DNA from: CALVLD01 sp964467585
GTDB taxonomy: Bacteria > Bacillota > Clostridia > Christensenellales > CAG-138
Direction: 5' to 3'
DNA: 64,000 bases
Assembly: GCA_964467585.1 (NCBI GenBank)
Contig: CAYXRF010000002.1
Span: 62,001-126,000, forward strand
The notes beneath the pieces were generated by a model. That model had not been told where the DNA came from. It saw only the letters and a program-made list of their open reading frames with translations, and ran no database searches. A program made the position numbers and the translations under genes. Positions 1 through 8,742 of this stretch are shown here, piece after piece (within the stretch, counting starts at the first letter, position 1; each line of letters begins with the position of its first letter).

Positions 1-431
1 TCCCTAAGTATCCCGACCTCGATTATTATCTCATCGCCATTTTCGGGAAGCTCCTTAACGCGATATGCCGAAAAAAGAGAATCAACAATAGCCTTTTTTG
101 TGATGCTCTGGCAGTCTGATACGGAGAATAGCTTGCTTTTTGCAGACTTGCCGTTAACATGGATAAACGAATCACGCGCAAGGTAATCCTTCCAGCGAAT
201 TTGCCTGACGCCTTCAAAAAGCTCGTCAAAGGTTTCGGCATGAAATTCACCCGCTATCATCAAAACACGTTCCGCCGTGCGCAGCCAAAGACACGCACGC
301 GCCATCGCTTCATACCCGCCGCGAAAAATCACCCGTGCATCAAGCACTGCTTCAACCTCAATATCAAGCTTCTTGAGTTCTTCCGCCACAATGGACTCAA
401 TACCCATTTTACATGTTGCAATAAAGCGCAT
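1..431 (-). CDS. THUMP-domain SAM-dependent rRNA methyltransferase (N-terminal part, runs off window)
   Basis: Only the first 143 residues are inside the window; the frame is open to the left edge. They read as the N-terminal ferredoxin-like and THUMP region of the YpsC/RlmL family: MRFIATCKMGIESIVAEEL, then WLRTAERV, ETFDELFEG and GKSAKSKLFSVSDCQS. Family members methylate guanosines in 23S rRNA; the catalytic Rossmann domain would lie beyond the edge. The start ATG shares one base with the TGA of the preceding TPR gene (TGATG), so the two are probably co-translated. Identification rests on the conserved order of these N-terminal motifs; the modified nucleotide cannot be told. Confidence 0.82.
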   Translation of the reverse strand, partial: MRFIATCKMGIESIVAEELKKLDIEVEAVLDARVIFRGGYEAMARACLWLRTAERVLMIAGEFHAETFDELFEGVRQIRWKDYLARDSFIHVNGKSAKSKLFSVSDCQSITKKAIVDSLFSAYRVKELPENGDEIIIEVGILR

Positions 432-2170
432 CAGTCGTCCTCCATGTTGTCATCTTCCTCATTTGAGGCAAATATAGCATCGATAATCTTTTTGAGAGAA
501 ATAGAAAGTCTTCGTGATGTGACGCCGTATTTCTCGCAGATGTTCGCGTCATAGTCGATATTGCACCGTCTGCATGCAATGTACTCAAACGCCGCCGACA
601 TGGCTATTGATTGATCCTCCGTAATGTGCGGAAGCGTCTTAATCGTTGATATGTATCGCTCAACCAACTGCGACATTGTTGTGACGACCTCGATTGAAAA
701 CATATTTTCCATCTTTTCACGGCATCGCGGGCAGATATCACGGTAATTCTTTGGGATATTGGTGCCTGACATATCCACCAATTTTATGGATGATTCAAGG
801 AAAGAACCGTCATGGAATATATAATACGGTTCGGCTGCGTTCATGTCCTTTAGGGTTGTTATTGCACAGTTGATAAGTGTATCGCTGAGATCCGGATAGA
901 GCAAAAACTCCCTCAGGCAATACTCCGCACGCGTATCCTTGATGCATGACAGCAGACCTATCATCGCATACGACAGCTCAAATTGATTAAGCGTCATTAT
1001 GTGAAGCACGGCATAGTACAAATCAGGATCGGTTTTCCAAGCCTTGATAAGGGTTTTTTCGGAGGATTTCTGGAACCGCATTATCTTGTCGGCATAATAA
1101 ACGGTGGACATTGTCTGAAGCTGATAATTAGCCGCCGGCTCAAGCTCGCTAAGCCCCTTGTCCGCGGCAATGCATCTGCTTCTGTACGTTTTTGCGATAT
1201 AATCGTTGGCGTTGATTTTAAGCAGCTTATCATATATGGATATTGCCTTTCGATACTGCTTTTCGTAAATATAGCACTGGGCAAGAAGATGATTTGTTTC
1301 GCTTTCATAGGGAGCGATTGCTATCATTCTTTTGGCATATATCATTGCCTTGTCATACATCCCCGTCTCGCACATTGTTGCCGCCGCGTGCAAAAGGTTG
1401 CGCCAGTCTGTTATCTCACATTGTTCAATTTGTGTACAAACATCCTCGATTTCTTTTGGCGAACCGCCATTTTTCAGTATCACGAGCTTTAGGCACAGCG
1501 CGGGTGCGTATGACGGATCCTTCTCGAGTATCTTTTCAACCTGCTCTGTACATTCGTCTGTTCGCTTTGCGCACAGCAGTGAAAGAGCGATATTGAATCT
1601 GATTTCAATATCGTCCGGAGCGTCCTCAAGCACGTTTTCCAGCTTTTCAACTGCCGCATCATAGTTTTGTTCGCCGAACAGACGGCGTGACTCGTATGAC
1701 GCCTTCATTATTTTGTCTTCGACAGCGTCCGAAAGCTCCGGCTCGTCATCGTCATAAAGCTCGTTGACTCTGTCCATTGCGTCAAGTATGGCGTCGGTTC
1801 GCGCAGAAACCTCATCGGTGCGGGCAAAAAATTTTTCAAAGCAGTCCCCTGCCGCCTGATTCTCCTCCAGCCCCAGATAATTAAAGCCCAGTAGATACAG
1901 TGCTTCGGTTTTGAACCACTCGTCCTCGTTGATCACAGTTATTACAAGCGCATTCGATTCGTCAAAACGTCCGATCTCGGAAAGAGAGCCCGCCATCGCT
2001 ATGCGTGTTTCATAATCAAGCGGGTTGCGCTCCAGCGCCTGCCTGTACATGGCAATTGCATCAACGGGGTTGTTTTGCATACGCTTTGCATCGCCACGCT
2101 TTGCATAAAAGCAGTGATCCTTATCAAAGCCTAATACCCTGCCCTTGCTGTCTGCAGAATTTTTACTCAT
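431..2170 (-). CDS. TPR-repeat protein with C-terminal cysteine pairs, function unknown
   Basis: A 579-residue soluble protein made mostly of tetratricopeptide-like helical repeats (for example NPVDAIAMYRQALERNP near residue 40 and PDDIEIRFNIALSL near 190), so a scaffold or protein-interaction role is likely. The C-terminal region carries CPRC (about 480-483) and CRRC (about 533-536) plus another Cys near 545, which suggests a metal-binding or helix-turn-helix-like tail. I chose the ATG followed by SKNSADSKG because GGAGG precedes it and it overlaps the end of hslO by eight bases; a longer reading would run deep into hslO. It sits in one minus-strand operon with hslO and the methyltransferase genes. 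No family function is recognised. Confidence 0.8.
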   Translation of the reverse strand: MSKNSADSKGRVLGFDKDHCFYAKRGDAKRMQNNPVDAIAMYRQALERNPLDYETRIAMAGSLSEIGRFDESNALVITVINEDEWFKTEALYLLGFNYLGLEENQAAGDCFEKFFARTDEVSARTDAILDAMDRVNELYDDDEPELSDAVEDKIMKASYESRRLFGEQNYDAAVEKLENVLEDAPDDIEIRFNIALSLLCAKRTDECTEQVEKILEKDPSYAPALCLKLVILKNGGSPKEIEDVCTQIEQCEITDWRNLLHAAATMCETGMYDKAMIYAKRMIAIAPYESETNHLLAQCYIYEKQYRKAISIYDKLLKINANDYIAKTYRSRCIAADKGLSELEPAANYQLQTMSTVYYADKIMRFQKSSEKTLIKAWKTDPDLYYAVLHIMTLNQFELSYAMIGLLSCIKDTRAEYCLREFLLYPDLSDTLINCAITTLKDMNAAEPYYIFHDGSFLESSIKLVDMSGTNIPKNYRDICPRCREKMENMFSIEVVTTMSQLVERYISTIKTLPHITEDQSIAMSAAFEYIACRRCNIDYDANICEKYGVTSRRLSISLKKIIDAIFASNEEDDNMEDD

Positions 2171-3080
2171 TACCATCCTCCGCGTCTGTGCAATGCTGCT
2201 GCGCCTCGCGCAGAACACTTTTTAATTCATCCTCGGAGAAGCAATACTTTTTGTTGCAAAATCTGCACGTCAGCTCTGCGGAATGATCTTTTTCGATCAT
2301 ATCCGTCAGCTCCTCACGCCCAAGGGAGATCAACACCCTCTCAATCCTTGTACGGCCACATCCGCAGAAAAATCGAGGATGCAGCGTTTCTGTAATTGAA
2401 AGATTCATACCTTTAAGCAATTCTGCGGATGCCTGTTGAATATCGTATCCATCGTCAATAAGACGTGCAAGCGAAGCTATGCTGCCCGCCGCCGCTTCCA
2501 TTGCAGCAATATCCTCATCCGGGCAATTGGGCAGAGGCTGCAATATCATGCCCGCCGCGGAACGAACCTCCCCCGTTGTGGGATTTACCCTCACTCCCAA
2601 GTACACAAGCGAAGGCTGTTGTTCGCTTTTAAGATAATAATTGGCGAAGTCGTTGGCTATTTCGCCATCTATGAGAGGGCATCTCCCGATATAAGGCTCA
2701 CGCAGTGAAAGATCTCGAATCACGCGCAGTTCTCCATTGCTGCCCACAGCAGCTGAAACGTTGAGCTTGCCGTTTTCTTTTAGCGGCAGCTCTGTCTGCG
2801 GAAAGTCCACATATCCCTTAACGCTGTTATCATGCTTGCCCACGGCCAGCAGCTTGCCCGCCGAGCCGTCTCCGTCAAGCACGACGGTTATACTGTCTGT
2901 ATCATTTTTAAGCGATGTCGTCATCATTGCGGTCTGCATCAACAGCCGTCCAAGCGCAGCTGTATTAACATGAGACAGATCGTGCGCGCGCCGTGCCGCT
3001 TCCACAAGCTCCGCACCCGAAACAGCAATCATGTTTGCGGTATTATCAAAAAGCAGACCCCTTATCATTGTATCCTTCAT
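2163..3080 (-). CDS. hslO: Hsp33 redox-regulated chaperone
   Basis: 305 residues, the usual length for Hsp33. The N-terminal domain begins RGLLFDNTANMIAVSGAELVEAAR; the C-terminal zinc/redox centre is complete, with CGC and a later CRFC. In this family the four cysteines bind zinc when reduced and form disulfides under oxidative stress, switching on holdase activity in the cytoplasm. The start ATG overlaps the TGA of the upstream methyltransferase (ATGA), and the end overlaps the start of the TPR gene, so three genes are translationally coupled. Nothing is missing from the family signature. Confidence 0.96.
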   Translation of the reverse strand: MKDTMIRGLLFDNTANMIAVSGAELVEAARRAHDLSHVNTAALGRLLMQTAMMTTSLKNDTDSITVVLDGDGSAGKLLAVGKHDNSVKGYVDFPQTELPLKENGKLNVSAAVGSNGELRVIRDLSLREPYIGRCPLIDGEIANDFANYYLKSEQQPSLVYLGVRVNPTTGEVRSAAGMILQPLPNCPDEDIAAMEAAAGSIASLARLIDDGYDIQQASAELLKGMNLSITETLHPRFFCGCGRTRIERVLISLGREELTDMIEKDHSAELTCRFCNKKYCFSEDELKSVLREAQQHCTDAEDGNE

Positions 3081-3817
3081 ATCTGTTTCCTCGCTGTAAA
3101 CTGTATCCTTTCGCTCGTATCATTCGGAGCGTTTAATGTAAAGCAATCCATGGCGGTGACCGTAAATCCGCTCTTTTCAAGCCAAGAGGTCAGTTCCCTC
3201 ACAGAGTGCGCCCGCTGTATATGCGTTTCGTCAAAGCGTTCATACAGCGCGCCCTGCTTTTGGAAAAAGGTTAGCTGCATCTCTATCAGCTTTGTTTGTG
3301 CGTCATAACAGTTTTGCCATATATAGCAGACGTCGTCCTCCGTCCGTGTGAATGTGTTGTCACCAAGAATATTCTGAAGCTTGTGTCTTGACGAAACGTC
3401 AAACAGAAGCGTTCCGTTTGGCTTGAGGCAGGAATATGCGGAGTTGAAAAAGGCTTCAGCATCGGCGCGGCTCGTCAGATAGTTAACGCCGTCACAGCAG
3501 CACACAACCGCGTCAACAGGTCTGTGCAGCGCGATATGACGCATATCCATCTGTGCAAATCTTACCCGTCTGCATCCAATGCCTGCTTCTCGGCATTTTT
3601 CTGCCGCAACGCTCAGCATCTCGTCAGATATATCCGTTGCTGTCAGCTCATTAACCGAACGTGCAAGCCGCTGCGTAACGGAGCCTGTCCCGCAGGCGCA
3701 TTCAACCACGCTTTCCGTTCCTTTGGGAAGCAGGCTGACAACATAGTCCGCCCACGCCTCATAGTCCACGGAATCCATCAATGCATCGTATATTGTTGCG
3801 AATCTGCCATATTGCAT
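3077..3817 (-). CDS. class I SAM-dependent methyltransferase
   Basis: 246 residues starting MQYGRFATIYDALMDSVDYEAW, the usual opening of a Firmicutes methyltransferase group. Motif I is VVECACGTGSVTQRLA, followed by the acidic loop TATDISDEML and AVVCCCDGVNYL around the third strand. The substrate cannot be assigned; relatives act on small molecules or tRNA. A start 16 codons earlier is open, but the chosen ATG matches the family N terminus. The 3' end overlaps hslO by four bases, so it probably heads the hslO-TPR-rRNA methyltransferase operon. Confidence 0.85.
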   Translation of the reverse strand: MQYGRFATIYDALMDSVDYEAWADYVVSLLPKGTESVVECACGTGSVTQRLARSVNELTATDISDEMLSVAAEKCREAGIGCRRVRFAQMDMRHIALHRPVDAVVCCCDGVNYLTSRADAEAFFNSAYSCLKPNGTLLFDVSSRHKLQNILGDNTFTRTEDDVCYIWQNCYDAQTKLIEMQLTFFQKQGALYERFDETHIQRAHSVRELTSWLEKSGFTVTAMDCFTLNAPNDTSERIQFTARKQI

Positions 3818-3904
3818 ATCCTGATTATAAAACAATACTCTCGGTTTGGCAATACCGCACAGCAATGCAAATGCGGCACGAGAATATGTCCCGTGCCGCA
3901 GATT

Positions 3905-5746
3905 TCATCCGACCCTGTATATCTTGTATTTGCCGCGACGCTTGGGACTGCGCCTTCGATTTTTGCGCGTGACCAGCAGACGTATGACTATTGCTATCAC
4001 GATAACAAGAATAATTATCAATATCCAGAACAGCAGACCATCGCCCGCGCTTCGATGCAGATAATATCCATTGGATGTGAGCTGATAGCCGCTGCCGTTG
4101 GATGTGAACTTCCACAGCATATTGCTTTGGATTTCGGTAGTAATTGCCCCGTTTTCATCAAACTCAAGCCTGATTGCCATGAGACTTCTTGATTTTTTAT
4201 GAGCCTGAAGCGCCATACCATCGGACGTCACAACATAGACGCTCCCTGATTCGACCTCGTTCGCCACTGTATAAGAAACATTGCCCGACTCATCGGTAAC
4301 CTGTTTGTAAAGAACGACCTTTGCGGATGAATCGGGGACAGTTGACGCACGGAATGTGTCTCCGTCACAATAGAGATAATGCCATGTCGTACCATTTTCC
4401 ATTGTGTAGAGGGTGTTTTGATAGTAAACCCAAACGGTGTACTCTGCCTCGCCACCGTTTTTACTTATCGTGAGATTGCAGTTATCCGGAGTTCCGGGCT
4501 TTGGCGTGCTTGAAACAAATGTGGTGACGGTTGGTTCCTCAGTGTCGTTCGGCTGCGCAGAAACGGCAGACGCCGCGACAAGGTCAACAGTGCATATCAG
4601 TTTGCCTTGGTAGTAATATGATACCGTCCCCAGTGTATCGCCTATCGCAACAGGAGCCGCGATCGCCTCAGAATCAAGCTCCGGACTGCCTATTGTTATC
4701 GATGCGGCTTCAACCTGACCAAGCTCTGTTGCGGAGCCTGAAAGCAGCACTCCCGAAACGTCTGTTACGGCAGTTATCATGCCGGAGTTTGGATCATTTG
4801 CGCTGTATCCTGTTGTTTGGATATTGAACTCAGTCGCCACGCCCAATCCCGTCAGAGTGTATGATACGAAGTTTTCAAAGCCCCAGTCAAACAGCTTTAC
4901 AGCATTTCTGAATCTGTAATAGGTGGTTGTTCCGCCTTGATTGTTGTCTCCAAACTGTACGGCAATCAGCGTAACGCCATCTTTTTTTGCAGCTGTAACA
5001 AGGCAAAAGCCCGCTGTGTTTGTCTCCCCCGTTTTGCCGCCGATGCAATAGGAATACTCGTTATTTTCGGTATCGGTATTTTTGGTATACAGCAGCTTGT
5101 TGGATGTGTAAATCGTTTTGTTTATCTGCCCGCCGACAGTGGATATGTTGTATTCCTTGGTTGCCAATATCGCACGGAAATCGGCGTTTTGCAACGCATA
5201 TTTCATCAACAGCGCCATATCGTATGCCGTTGTGTAATGGTCGTCGGACTGCAGCCCATGCGGATTGGTAAAGTGCGTGCCCCTCATGCCGAGCTCAGTC
5301 GCCTTGTCGTTCATCAGCTCAACAAATGCATCCTTTGAACCTGCCGTCGCAACCGCAAGGCATGCCCCGCAGTCGTTTCCGGAAACAAGCATAAGCCCGT
5401 ACAGCATATCCCTTACGGAAATTTTATACCCTGATTTTAGCCCAAGCAGTGAGCTTTGCGCACCAAATCCATCTGTCGCTTCACTTCCGCAGGTGTATAT
5501 AGTGCTGATATCACCGCAGTTTTCAAGCGCTATAATGCAGGTCATAATCTTTGTTGTGCTTGCGGGATATGCCTTCTCGTTTTCACTGCGCCCGTAAAGG
5601 AGCGTACCCGTTTCCGCCTCCATAAGCGCCATGTGCGGTGTGGTAATGCTGCCAAATGGATCCTCGGCAGAGGCTATTGACACAGACGGCGTAAGAAGCG
5701 TCGTCAAAAGCAGTGTACAAATTAATATATATATAAACCGTTTCAA
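3905..5746 (-). CDS. dacA: D-alanyl-D-alanine carboxypeptidase (PBP5/DacA family) with extended C-terminal region
   Basis: Low-molecular-weight PBP that trims the terminal D-Ala of peptidoglycan stem peptides outside the membrane. A signal peptide (about residues 1-27) is followed by the intact catalytic set: STTK (63-66), SGN (122-124) and KTG (238-240). The family is usually near 400 residues; this one has 613. The extra part after the beta-rich C domain (about 410-560) contains a WKFTSNGSGYQLTSNGYYLH stretch reminiscent of a lectin-like or cell-wall-binding fold, then one transmembrane helix and a very basic tail. So the anchor is a real membrane span instead of the amphipathic helix of classical PBP5. 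Confidence 0.93.
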   Translation of the reverse strand: MKRFIYILICTLLLTTLLTPSVSIASAEDPFGSITTPHMALMEAETGTLLYGRSENEKAYPASTTKIMTCIIALENCGDISTIYTCGSEATDGFGAQSSLLGLKSGYKISVRDMLYGLMLVSGNDCGACLAVATAGSKDAFVELMNDKATELGMRGTHFTNPHGLQSDDHYTTAYDMALLMKYALQNADFRAILATKEYNISTVGGQINKTIYTSNKLLYTKNTDTENNEYSYCIGGKTGETNTAGFCLVTAAKKDGVTLIAVQFGDNNQGGTTTYYRFRNAVKLFDWGFENFVSYTLTGLGVATEFNIQTTGYSANDPNSGMITAVTDVSGVLLSGSATELGQVEAASITIGSPELDSEAIAAPVAIGDTLGTVSYYYQGKLICTVDLVAASAVSAQPNDTEEPTVTTFVSSTPKPGTPDNCNLTISKNGGEAEYTVWVYYQNTLYTMENGTTWHYLYCDGDTFRASTVPDSSAKVVLYKQVTDESGNVSYTVANEVESGSVYVVTSDGMALQAHKKSRSLMAIRLEFDENGAITTEIQSNMLWKFTSNGSGYQLTSNGYYLHRSAGDGLLFWILIIILVIVIAIVIRLLVTRKNRRRSPKRRGKYKIYRVG

Positions 5747-5782
5747 GGCAATATCCTTTCATGTAAGCTTCATAACTGCGCT

Positions 5783-5791
5783 ATTGTAACA
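5783..5791 (-). promoter_or_regulatory. extended -10 promoter candidate for dacA
   Basis: On the minus strand the sequence reads TGTTACAAT, an extended -10 element about 37 bases ahead of the dacA start. No good -35 hexamer lies 16-18 bases further upstream, as expected when an extended -10 is used. Motif reading only. Confidence 0.45.
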
Positions 5792-5882
5792 TGGTTTCAT
5801 AAAAAAGTACATACCATTGGCTGAAATATGTCGATAAAAAACTGTGACATTTTCGTAATGTGTTTATTTTTTGAAAATAATT

Positions 5883-5891
5883 TGATATAAT
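5883..5891 (+). promoter_or_regulatory. extended -10 promoter candidate for the HMA-mnmA operon
   Basis: TGATATAAT, a perfect extended -10, lies just before the Shine-Dalgarno region of the small HMA gene. The predicted transcription start falls at about 5898, leaving a very short leader; this favours the downstream TTG start for that gene. The best -35 match (TTTATT) is weak. Confidence 0.55.
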
Positions 5892-5916
5892 AACGCCAAG
5901 GAGAGAGGTGGTTATA

Positions 5917-6117
5917 TTGAAGTATCGCATTAAGCTTAGCGGAATGGGCTGCAGTCATTGCGTGCAGCGGCTTACAAACGCCATGAAAGCAATCGGAGCA
6001 AGCATAATATCAATTCAGCTCAACGATTGTGTTGTTGACTTCGGTGACGATGATCAGCCTTTGAAAGAGGCGGCCGAGGAGCTTGGCTTTGATGTTCTTT
6101 CGATTGAAAAGGTCTGA
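5917..6117 (+). CDS. small heavy-metal-associated (HMA) domain protein
   Basis: A 66-residue single HMA ferredoxin-like domain with the metal/thiol motif GMGCSHC near its N terminus, as in CopZ-type copper chaperones. I prefer the TTG start (giving MKYRIKLSGMGCSHC) because AGGTGG sits five bases before it and the family begins this way; a GTG three codons earlier is possible but would almost touch the predicted transcription start. Its TGA overlaps the ATG of mnmA by one base, so it is coupled to a tRNA thiolation enzyme and not to any copper ATPase in this window. A role in copper delivery, sulfur relay or redox handling is open. Confidence 0.85.
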   Translation: MKYRIKLSGMGCSHCVQRLTNAMKAIGASIISIQLNDCVVDFGDDDQPLKEAAEELGFDVLSIEKV

Positions 6118-7226
6118 TGTCTAAGCGGATTGTCGTCGGGATGTCGGGAGGTGTGGATTCCTCCGTTGCCGCGCTGCTTCTTTTGGAGCAGGGCTATGAC
6201 GTTGTCGGCGTTTTTATGAAAAACTGGGACGAAAAAGACGAGTTCGGCGTATGCACCTCCACGGCGGATTATGAGGATGCTTTGCGTGTTGCCGACAAGC
6301 TGGGCTTTCCGTGCTACACGGTTAATTTCACGCGTGAATATATGGACAGGGTGTTCGCCTATTTTCTTGCCGAGTATCAAAAGATGCGCACGCCTAATCC
6401 AGATATTTTGTGCAACACCGAGATCAAATTCAAGGCGTTCCTCGATTATGCAATCGGCTTGGGAGCGGATGCGCTGGCTACCGGTCATTATGCGCGGCTT
6501 GACAATCACGGAAGGCGTTTACGTCTGCTGAGAGCCGCGGACGCCGCTAAAGACCAAACCTATTTTCTTGCCGGTCTGAAGGCGCACAGCCTTGAGTCGG
6601 TTCTTTTTCCTGTTGGCGGTTTGCAAAAGGCTGAGGTTCGTCGGCTTGCGGAGAATGCCAATCTGGTTACTGCACATAAAAAGGATTCAACAGGCGTTTG
6701 CTTTATCGGCGAACGCAATTTTAAAGAGTTTCTTATGAAATTTCTTCCCGCACAGCCCGGCAACATTGTTGATTTTGACGGGCGCGTGCTTGGGCGGCAC
6801 GATGGACTTATGTATTACACCATTGGGCAAAGGCGTGGGCTTGGCATTGGCGGCGTCAATTTTGGCAGCGGTGACAGTTGGTTTGTTGTCGGCAAGGACG
6901 TATGCCATAATCTGCTTATAGTGCAGCAGGGAGAGCATGACGAGCTTTATTCCACAGGACTGAGCTGTGAGGATTTAAGCTTTGTATCTTATGAGCCTGA
7001 GCAGGTGGAATTTCACTGTACCGCAAAGTTCAGATACCGTCAGCCTGATAGCTGGGTGACTGTTAAGCTTGTCGGAAATGGCTGTGAAATCAAATTTGAC
7101 GAGCCGCAGCGCGCCGTCACCTGCGGTCAATGGGTTGTATTATACAATGGCGACGAGTGTCTCGGCGGCGGTGCGATTGACTCCGTAACTCCGCTTGCGC
7201 CACTGCCCAAGCGATTTACCACATAA
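6117..7226 (+). CDS. mnmA: tRNA-specific 2-thiouridylase MnmA
   Basis: 369 residues, full length. It adds sulfur to C2 of the wobble uridine in tRNAs for Lys, Glu and Gln. The PP-loop SGGVDSS near residue 10 binds ATP; the conserved catalytic cysteines appear in NPDILCNTEIKF and TGVCFIGERNF, with GHYARL and the C-terminal beta-barrel present. In many Clostridia mnmA follows a cysteine desulfurase and a NifU-like gene; here the upstream partner is the one-base-overlapping HMA protein instead, and no desulfurase is visible nearby. deoC follows after about 20 bases. Confidence 0.97.
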   Translation: MSKRIVVGMSGGVDSSVAALLLLEQGYDVVGVFMKNWDEKDEFGVCTSTADYEDALRVADKLGFPCYTVNFTREYMDRVFAYFLAEYQKMRTPNPDILCNTEIKFKAFLDYAIGLGADALATGHYARLDNHGRRLRLLRAADAAKDQTYFLAGLKAHSLESVLFPVGGLQKAEVRRLAENANLVTAHKKDSTGVCFIGERNFKEFLMKFLPAQPGNIVDFDGRVLGRHDGLMYYTIGQRRGLGIGGVNFGSGDSWFVVGKDVCHNLLIVQQGEHDELYSTGLSCEDLSFVSYEPEQVEFHCTAKFRYRQPDSWVTVKLVGNGCEIKFDEPQRAVTCGQWVVLYNGDECLGGGAIDSVTPLAPLPKRFTT

Positions 7227-7246
7227 CACAATTTTGGAGGTATTAT

Positions 7247-7906
7247 ATGAAAAACATTGAAGGCTACATTGATCACACCTTGTTAAAGGCTGATGCAAAA
7301 CGTGACGCCATTGCACGCGTCTGCGCCGAAGCGCGTGAGCATCATTTCAAAAGCGTATGCGTTAATTCCACTCATGCTGAGTATGTATCAAAGCTGCTTG
7401 AGGGCAGCGGCGTCATCACCTGCTGCGTCGTAGGCTTTCCTTTGGGCGCCATGGCGACTGAGGCGAAGGCATATGAAGCGGCTTACTGCGTTGAGCATGG
7501 CGCGGGCGAAGTCGATATGGTGATCAATATCGGCGCCGCAAAGGAAGGCGATTGGCAGCTTGTTGAGCGCGATATCCGTGCGGTTGTCGAAGCTGCGGAC
7601 AATGACGGCGGCGATACGCGTGCCGATGTAAAGGTGATTATTGAAACCTGTCTTCTCACCGATGCTGAAAAGGTTGAAGCGTGCAAGTGTGCAATGCGCG
7701 CAGGAGCGGCATATGTCAAGACCTCTACCGGATTTTCAACGGGCGGCGCGACTGTTGCGGACGTTGCGCTTATGCGCAATACCGTCGGCAGCAGCATGGG
7801 TGTAAAGGCTTCCGGAGGCGTTCGCACATCCGAAGACGCCGAAGCAATGATAAATGCGGGTGCAAGCAGGCTCGGCACAAGCAACGGCGTTAAGCTTATC
7901 GGATAA
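7247..7906 (+). CDS. deoC: deoxyribose-phosphate aldolase
   Basis: 219 residues, normal length for class I DERA, which splits 2-deoxyribose 5-phosphate into glyceraldehyde 3-phosphate and acetaldehyde. Visible signatures are IDHTLLKADA at the N terminus, GEVDMVINIGAAK, VIIETCLL, the Schiff-base lysine in YVKTSTGFSTGGAT and VKASGGVRT. GGAGG precedes the ATG. It follows mnmA closely and probably shares its transcript; a terminator lies beyond it. A purine nucleoside phosphorylase (deoD) is elsewhere in the window, so the nucleoside salvage genes are not clustered. Confidence 0.97.
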   Translation: MKNIEGYIDHTLLKADAKRDAIARVCAEAREHHFKSVCVNSTHAEYVSKLLEGSGVITCCVVGFPLGAMATEAKAYEAAYCVEHGAGEVDMVINIGAAKEGDWQLVERDIRAVVEAADNDGGDTRADVKVIIETCLLTDAEKVEACKCAMRAGAAYVKTSTGFSTGGATVADVALMRNTVGSSMGVKASGGVRTSEDAEAMINAGASRLGTSNGVKLIG

Positions 7907-8021
7907 TATCTCCGCATCTCTGCGCCGATTCAAGTCAATGCCCCGTTTGAAAGCGCTGCGTTTGTTTTTTCGGCAGAAACTTCATTATAAGCAGCGTATG
8001 CAGATACGCACGGCAAATAAA

Positions 8022-8056
8022 ACGCCCTCCGCAAAAAGCGGAAGGCGTATGTTTTT
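8022..8056. terminator. intrinsic terminator, probably the original rpsI terminator
   Basis: An 11-base stem (ACGCCCTCCGC / GCGGAAGGCGT, one mismatch) with an AAAAA loop and a T-rich run on the plus-strand side; on the minus strand it is followed by ATTTTATTT. It can end the mnmA-deoC transcript. Because it lies directly behind the displaced rpsI tail on the minus strand, I infer it was the terminator of rpsI before the element inserted. Confidence 0.75.
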
Positions 8057-8079
8057 GTATTTCTGACGAATGAAGCAGA

Positions 8080-8127
8080 TTATCTCTTGCTGAACTGCGG
8101 TGCGCGGCGTGCTGCCTTGAGACCGTA
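8080..8127 (-). pseudogene. displaced 3' end of rpsI (ribosomal protein S9 tail)
   Basis: Read on the minus strand this encodes YGLKAARRAPQFSKR and a TAA stop, exactly the last 15 residues of the S9 protein encoded 1.4 kb away, but with many synonymous differences (AGA instead of CGT before the stop, different third bases in most codons). The longest identical block is 12 bases (CTTGCTGAACTG on the plus strand, 8086-8097 and 9491-9502). No start codon or ribosome site is attached. This is the hallmark of an element that integrates into the end of a gene and supplies a replacement tail; the old tail is left at the far junction. Confidence 0.88.
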
Positions 8128-8191
8128 CTGGACGGTTCCAAGTGCCGATTTTCATTGATATTACAGGCTTTTTGGCGTTTCCCGCCCTCAA

Positions 8192-8210
8192 TTGTCCTAT
8201 TCCTTAACCA
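8192..8210 (+). repeat. element-end repeat, copy 1 (integrase side)
   Basis: TTGTCCTATTCCTTAACCA. It matches the two copies at the other end of the relic except for the spacer bases between TTGTCCTAT and TTAACCA. Position 20-40 bases outside the integrase stop and near the junction fits an integrase arm-binding site; binding is inferred. Confidence 0.65.
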
Positions 8211-8227
8211 AGGAATATTTGGCGTTT

Positions 8228-8742
8228 TTAATAGTTTGCAGCTGTTTGCCGAAAGGCTCCGTTTACCACTTCAAACAGCTCCTCAGGTTTATTATACTTG
8301 ACCTTCGCATAGATGTCCATCGTTGTTTTGCTGTTCTCATGTCCTGCAAGATACTGAACCGTCTTGGGATCAACACCGGCATAGAGCAGATTCGTGATGT
8401 AGGTGTGTCGCAGCTGGTGGGGTGTCACATCAAAGTCTATTGTGTATTGAATATTGGGTCTGTTTTTTTGCTTCATGCCAAGCGTTGGTTTCACACTGTA
8501 CCGGATGCTCTGCCCGTTTACATGCTTATAATAGATTCTCTCTTTTATAGAACGAACAATAATATACTGCCAAACACGCTTAAACTGCGAACCGGAAAGC
8601 GGCTGTCCTTCGCTGTCTGCAATCACATAATCCGATATAGATGTTGCCTTTGCTTCTTGCAGGCACTCTATCAAGCATTTAGGAATTGGTACATCCCTCT
8701 TTGCCGCCTTGGTCTTTAGCACCGGAGAAACCACCGGTCTAC
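8228..8742 (-). pseudogene. tyrosine recombinase/integrase, C-terminal fragment
   Basis: About 170 residues of the catalytic domain of a phage/ICE-type tyrosine integrase: DVPIPKCL, TPHQLRHTYITNLLYAG (His and second Arg), LAGHENSKTTMDIYAKV (His and nucleophile Tyr). The SAM-like core-binding domain and the first catalytic Arg are missing, so it cannot be active. The open frame runs back into parA-derived bases because of a deletion near 8739. It points toward the displaced rpsI tail, the usual position of int beside its attachment site. Confidence 0.88.
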
